Shown one piece after another: positions 5,701 to 6,834 of a stretch of DNA of 6,834 bases. The stretch spans positions 1 to 6,834 of the forward strand of contig JAAUTJ010000262.1 in the NCBI GenBank assembly GCA_012031475.1. The letters run 5' to 3'. The notes below the pieces were generated by a model, which saw only the letters and a program-made list of their open reading frames with translations, did no database searches and was not told the DNA's origin. Both the position numbers and the translations under genes were made by a program. Within the stretch, counting starts at the first letter, position 1. Each line of letters begins with the position of its first letter. Origin of the DNA: Leptolyngbyaceae cyanobacterium SM1_3_5. Lineage in GTDB: Bacteria > Cyanobacteriota > Cyanobacteriia > Elainellales > Elainellaceae.

Positions 5701-5894
5701 ATTATCAATCTTGCCTAAATCGCTGATGTACTGGCGGTCTACAGGGTCGGTCGTTTTGCTTTTTTGCGGTCGTCTGTTTCGTCAATCACCAGCGTGATGC
5801 TTTGACCTTGAGTGATGAAACAGGGATACTTGGAGAGTAGTGAAGCGACGATTTGTGGTTCGCTGGTGCGTTTGATGATGAAACGCTGAGTTGC
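5701..5894 (-). pseudogene. Remnant of an IS701/IS4-like DDE transposase
   Basis: On the minus strand the frame from 5894 reads ATQRFIIKRTSEPQIVASLL, then SKYPCFITQGQSITLVIDETDDRKKAKRP, and hits TAG at 5739-5741. One frame over, the sequence continues TDPVDRQYISDLGKIDN down to 5701. The order VIDETDDRKKGK..DYVxRQYIGxLGKIxN, with the DDE Asp in the VID-E-D-RKK segment, is characteristic of the cyanobacterial IS701/IS4-like transposases. Only about 65 residues remain of a protein of several hundred, with one frameshift, no start and no C-terminal catalytic part, so it is dead. No terminal inverted repeats could be assigned. Confidence 0.7.
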
Positions 5895-5929
5895 TTAGGA
5901 TTCACTTCACAAATTAGCTCTCAGATCAA

Positions 5930-6118
5930 ACATTTTAAGAAGATGCTTGTGGTATTCGTAAAGACAATGCGCCCGAAAATCTCCCTGTCGTGCGTCACAT
6001 TGCCGTGAACTGGCTCGGCCAAGAGGCGACTGACAAGTTAGGCATCAAGTTGGGCATCAAGAACAAGCGACTGCGGGCAAGTTGGGATGAAGACTACTTG
6101 CTCAAGATCTTGCTTGGA
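5930..6118 (+). pseudogene. Remnant of an ISAs1-like transposase (C-terminus)
   Basis: The + frame reads TF, a TAA at 5936-5938, then EDACGIRKDNAPENLPVVRH, IAVNWLGQEATDKLGIKLG and IKNKRLRASWDEDYLLKILL. The pattern E-DA--IR--NAPENL-V-RHIA-N-L, then K-KR--A-WDEDYLL, is the C-terminal end of ISAs1/H-repeat-type DDE transposases. The TAA stands where the family has a Lys or similar residue (TFKEDA). The preceding residues (expected SLHWVLDV) are scrambled. Past residue KILL the frame no longer resembles a transposase but stays open to 6307. It is a truncated, inactive copy, pointing away from the minus-strand remnant beside it. Confidence 0.75.
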
Positions 6119-6303
6119 GAAGATGCTCTTGCCCTGGTCGATTCGTTTGGGGTTTGTTGCGATCGCTTTCAACCTCACCTCAAACACTGCATTTCGATCG
6201 ATTGTTTTGAATGCGATCGATCGATTTGTTTCAATGGGATAATCGTTGCACAGGATGAATTGCTGGCGCATTGTCCAGATAAAATTCACTTAGTCATAAT
6301 TCG
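6119..6303. other. Spacer between transposase remnant and final gene
   Basis: No separate gene is supported here; the open + frame is a read-through of the transposase remnant. Two near-identical copies of a HIP1-like stretch, TCGATCGATTGTTT (6194-6207) and TCGATCGATTTGTTT (6217-6231), form a short tandem duplication. GATAAT at 6238-6243 and TAAAAT further on are possible -10 boxes for the gene at 6304, without good -35 partners. Confidence 0.35.
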
Positions 6304-6834
6304 ATGATTCACATTCGTCCAACCACAACGGCTGACATTGAAGCCTGCGGGCAGATTATTTTTGATGCGTTTCAAGATTTTGCCGATCGCTACAACCTTC
6401 CGACCGAATTTCCGACTCTGGCGTTTTCGATCGACATTGCCGAATTTGGCATTCAAGACCCGCAGATTTACAGCATTGTGGCGATCGAGGACGGTCAAAT
6501 TATTGGCGTTAACTTTCTCGACGCCTGCAATCCGATCTACAGCGTGGGACCGATCGCCGTTGCGCCCGACTGCCAAAAGCGCGGCATCGGGCGAATGCTG
6601 ATGGGGGCGGTTTTGGAGCGGGGGAAGGGGGCGATCGGAATTCGGCTAACACAAGATACCGTCAACGCGGCTACGCTGGCCCTCTATCCCGCTGTCGGAT
6701 TCGACATTCAAGAACTGCTAATTTTGGTGACGGGCAAGCCCAAAAGTCCGCCGATCGCTGAGATTGAAGTGCGCGACTTGACGCTGGACGACCTCGCAGC
6801 TTGCGGCGAACTCTGTCAGCAAATCTACGGATTC
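6304..6834 (+). CDS. GNAT-family N-acetyltransferase, probably two-domain (3' partial)
   Basis: The frame opens at the ATG at 6304 and stays open to the window edge, giving 177 residues. The first GNAT domain opens with MIHIRPTTTADIEACGQIIF. It then has a strand YSIVAIEDGQIIGVNFLD, followed by motif A, VGPIAVAPDCQKRGIGRMLM, with the acetyl-CoA pyrophosphate turn Q-K-R-G-I-G. Motif B follows as NAATLALYPAVGFDIQELLI. After a linker (GKPKSPPI), residues 150-177 restart with EIEVRDLTLDDLAACGELCQ, which repeats the opening of the first domain. This indicates a tandem GNAT protein of perhaps 280-300 residues. The substrate is unknown. The ATG overlaps a TGA that ends the read-through frame of the transposase remnant (ATGA), and no ribosome site is obvious, so the start is the least certain part. 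Confidence 0.88.
   Translation, partial: MIHIRPTTTADIEACGQIIFDAFQDFADRYNLPTEFPTLAFSIDIAEFGIQDPQIYSIVAIEDGQIIGVNFLDACNPIYSVGPIAVAPDCQKRGIGRMLMGAVLERGKGAIGIRLTQDTVNAATLALYPAVGFDIQELLILVTGKPKSPPIAEIEVRDLTLDDLAACGELCQQIYGF

Noticed and set aside
1..6834. CRISPR array, tRNA or rRNA genes
   Set aside because: No regularly spaced direct repeats and no tRNA or rRNA-like stretches were found by eye on either strand.

Overview
The window looks like chromosomal DNA from a cyanobacterium, most likely filamentous or Leptolyngbya-like (the genus is a guess). The basis is ten copies of the HIP1 octamer GCGATCGC, many further GATCG-rich near-copies, and a gene set typical of the phylum: a small cyanobacterial-type hypothetical protein, a YaaW-like protein, a partner-switching pair and IS701- and ISAs1-type transposase remains.

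Layout. 1-236 is the 3' end of an unidentified + strand gene, closed by a strong terminator hairpin. 475-1883 is a two-gene + strand operon, a GNAT acetyltransferase and a PanE-like ketopantoate reductase, joined by an ATGA overlap. Convergent to it is an Lrp/AsnC regulator with a one-base frameshift; its restored frame would run into the end of panE. Divergent from the regulator is a 79-residue gene with a good ribosome binding site and its own terminator.

2825-5440 is a block of three minus-strand genes, in transcription order: a YaaW-like protein, a fusion of a STAS (anti-sigma-factor antagonist) domain to a monotopic phosphoglycosyl transferase, and an RsbW/SpoIIAB-type ATPase. The last two are 45 bases apart and form the most interesting unit. 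A partner-switching kinase and its usual substrate domain sit together, but the substrate domain is built into the membrane enzyme that would start exopolysaccharide or glycan assembly. My inference is direct phospho-control of that initiating step, rather than control through a sigma factor.

5441-6303 holds no intact gene. It is a zone of mobile-element debris: a 114-bp element with inverted ends that contains an open 48-codon frame, a frameshifted IS701/IS4-like transposase fragment on the minus strand, and an ISAs1-like transposase C-terminus on the plus strand. The last gene, from 6304 to the window edge, is a GNAT acetyltransferase, probably the start of a two-domain protein cut by the edge.
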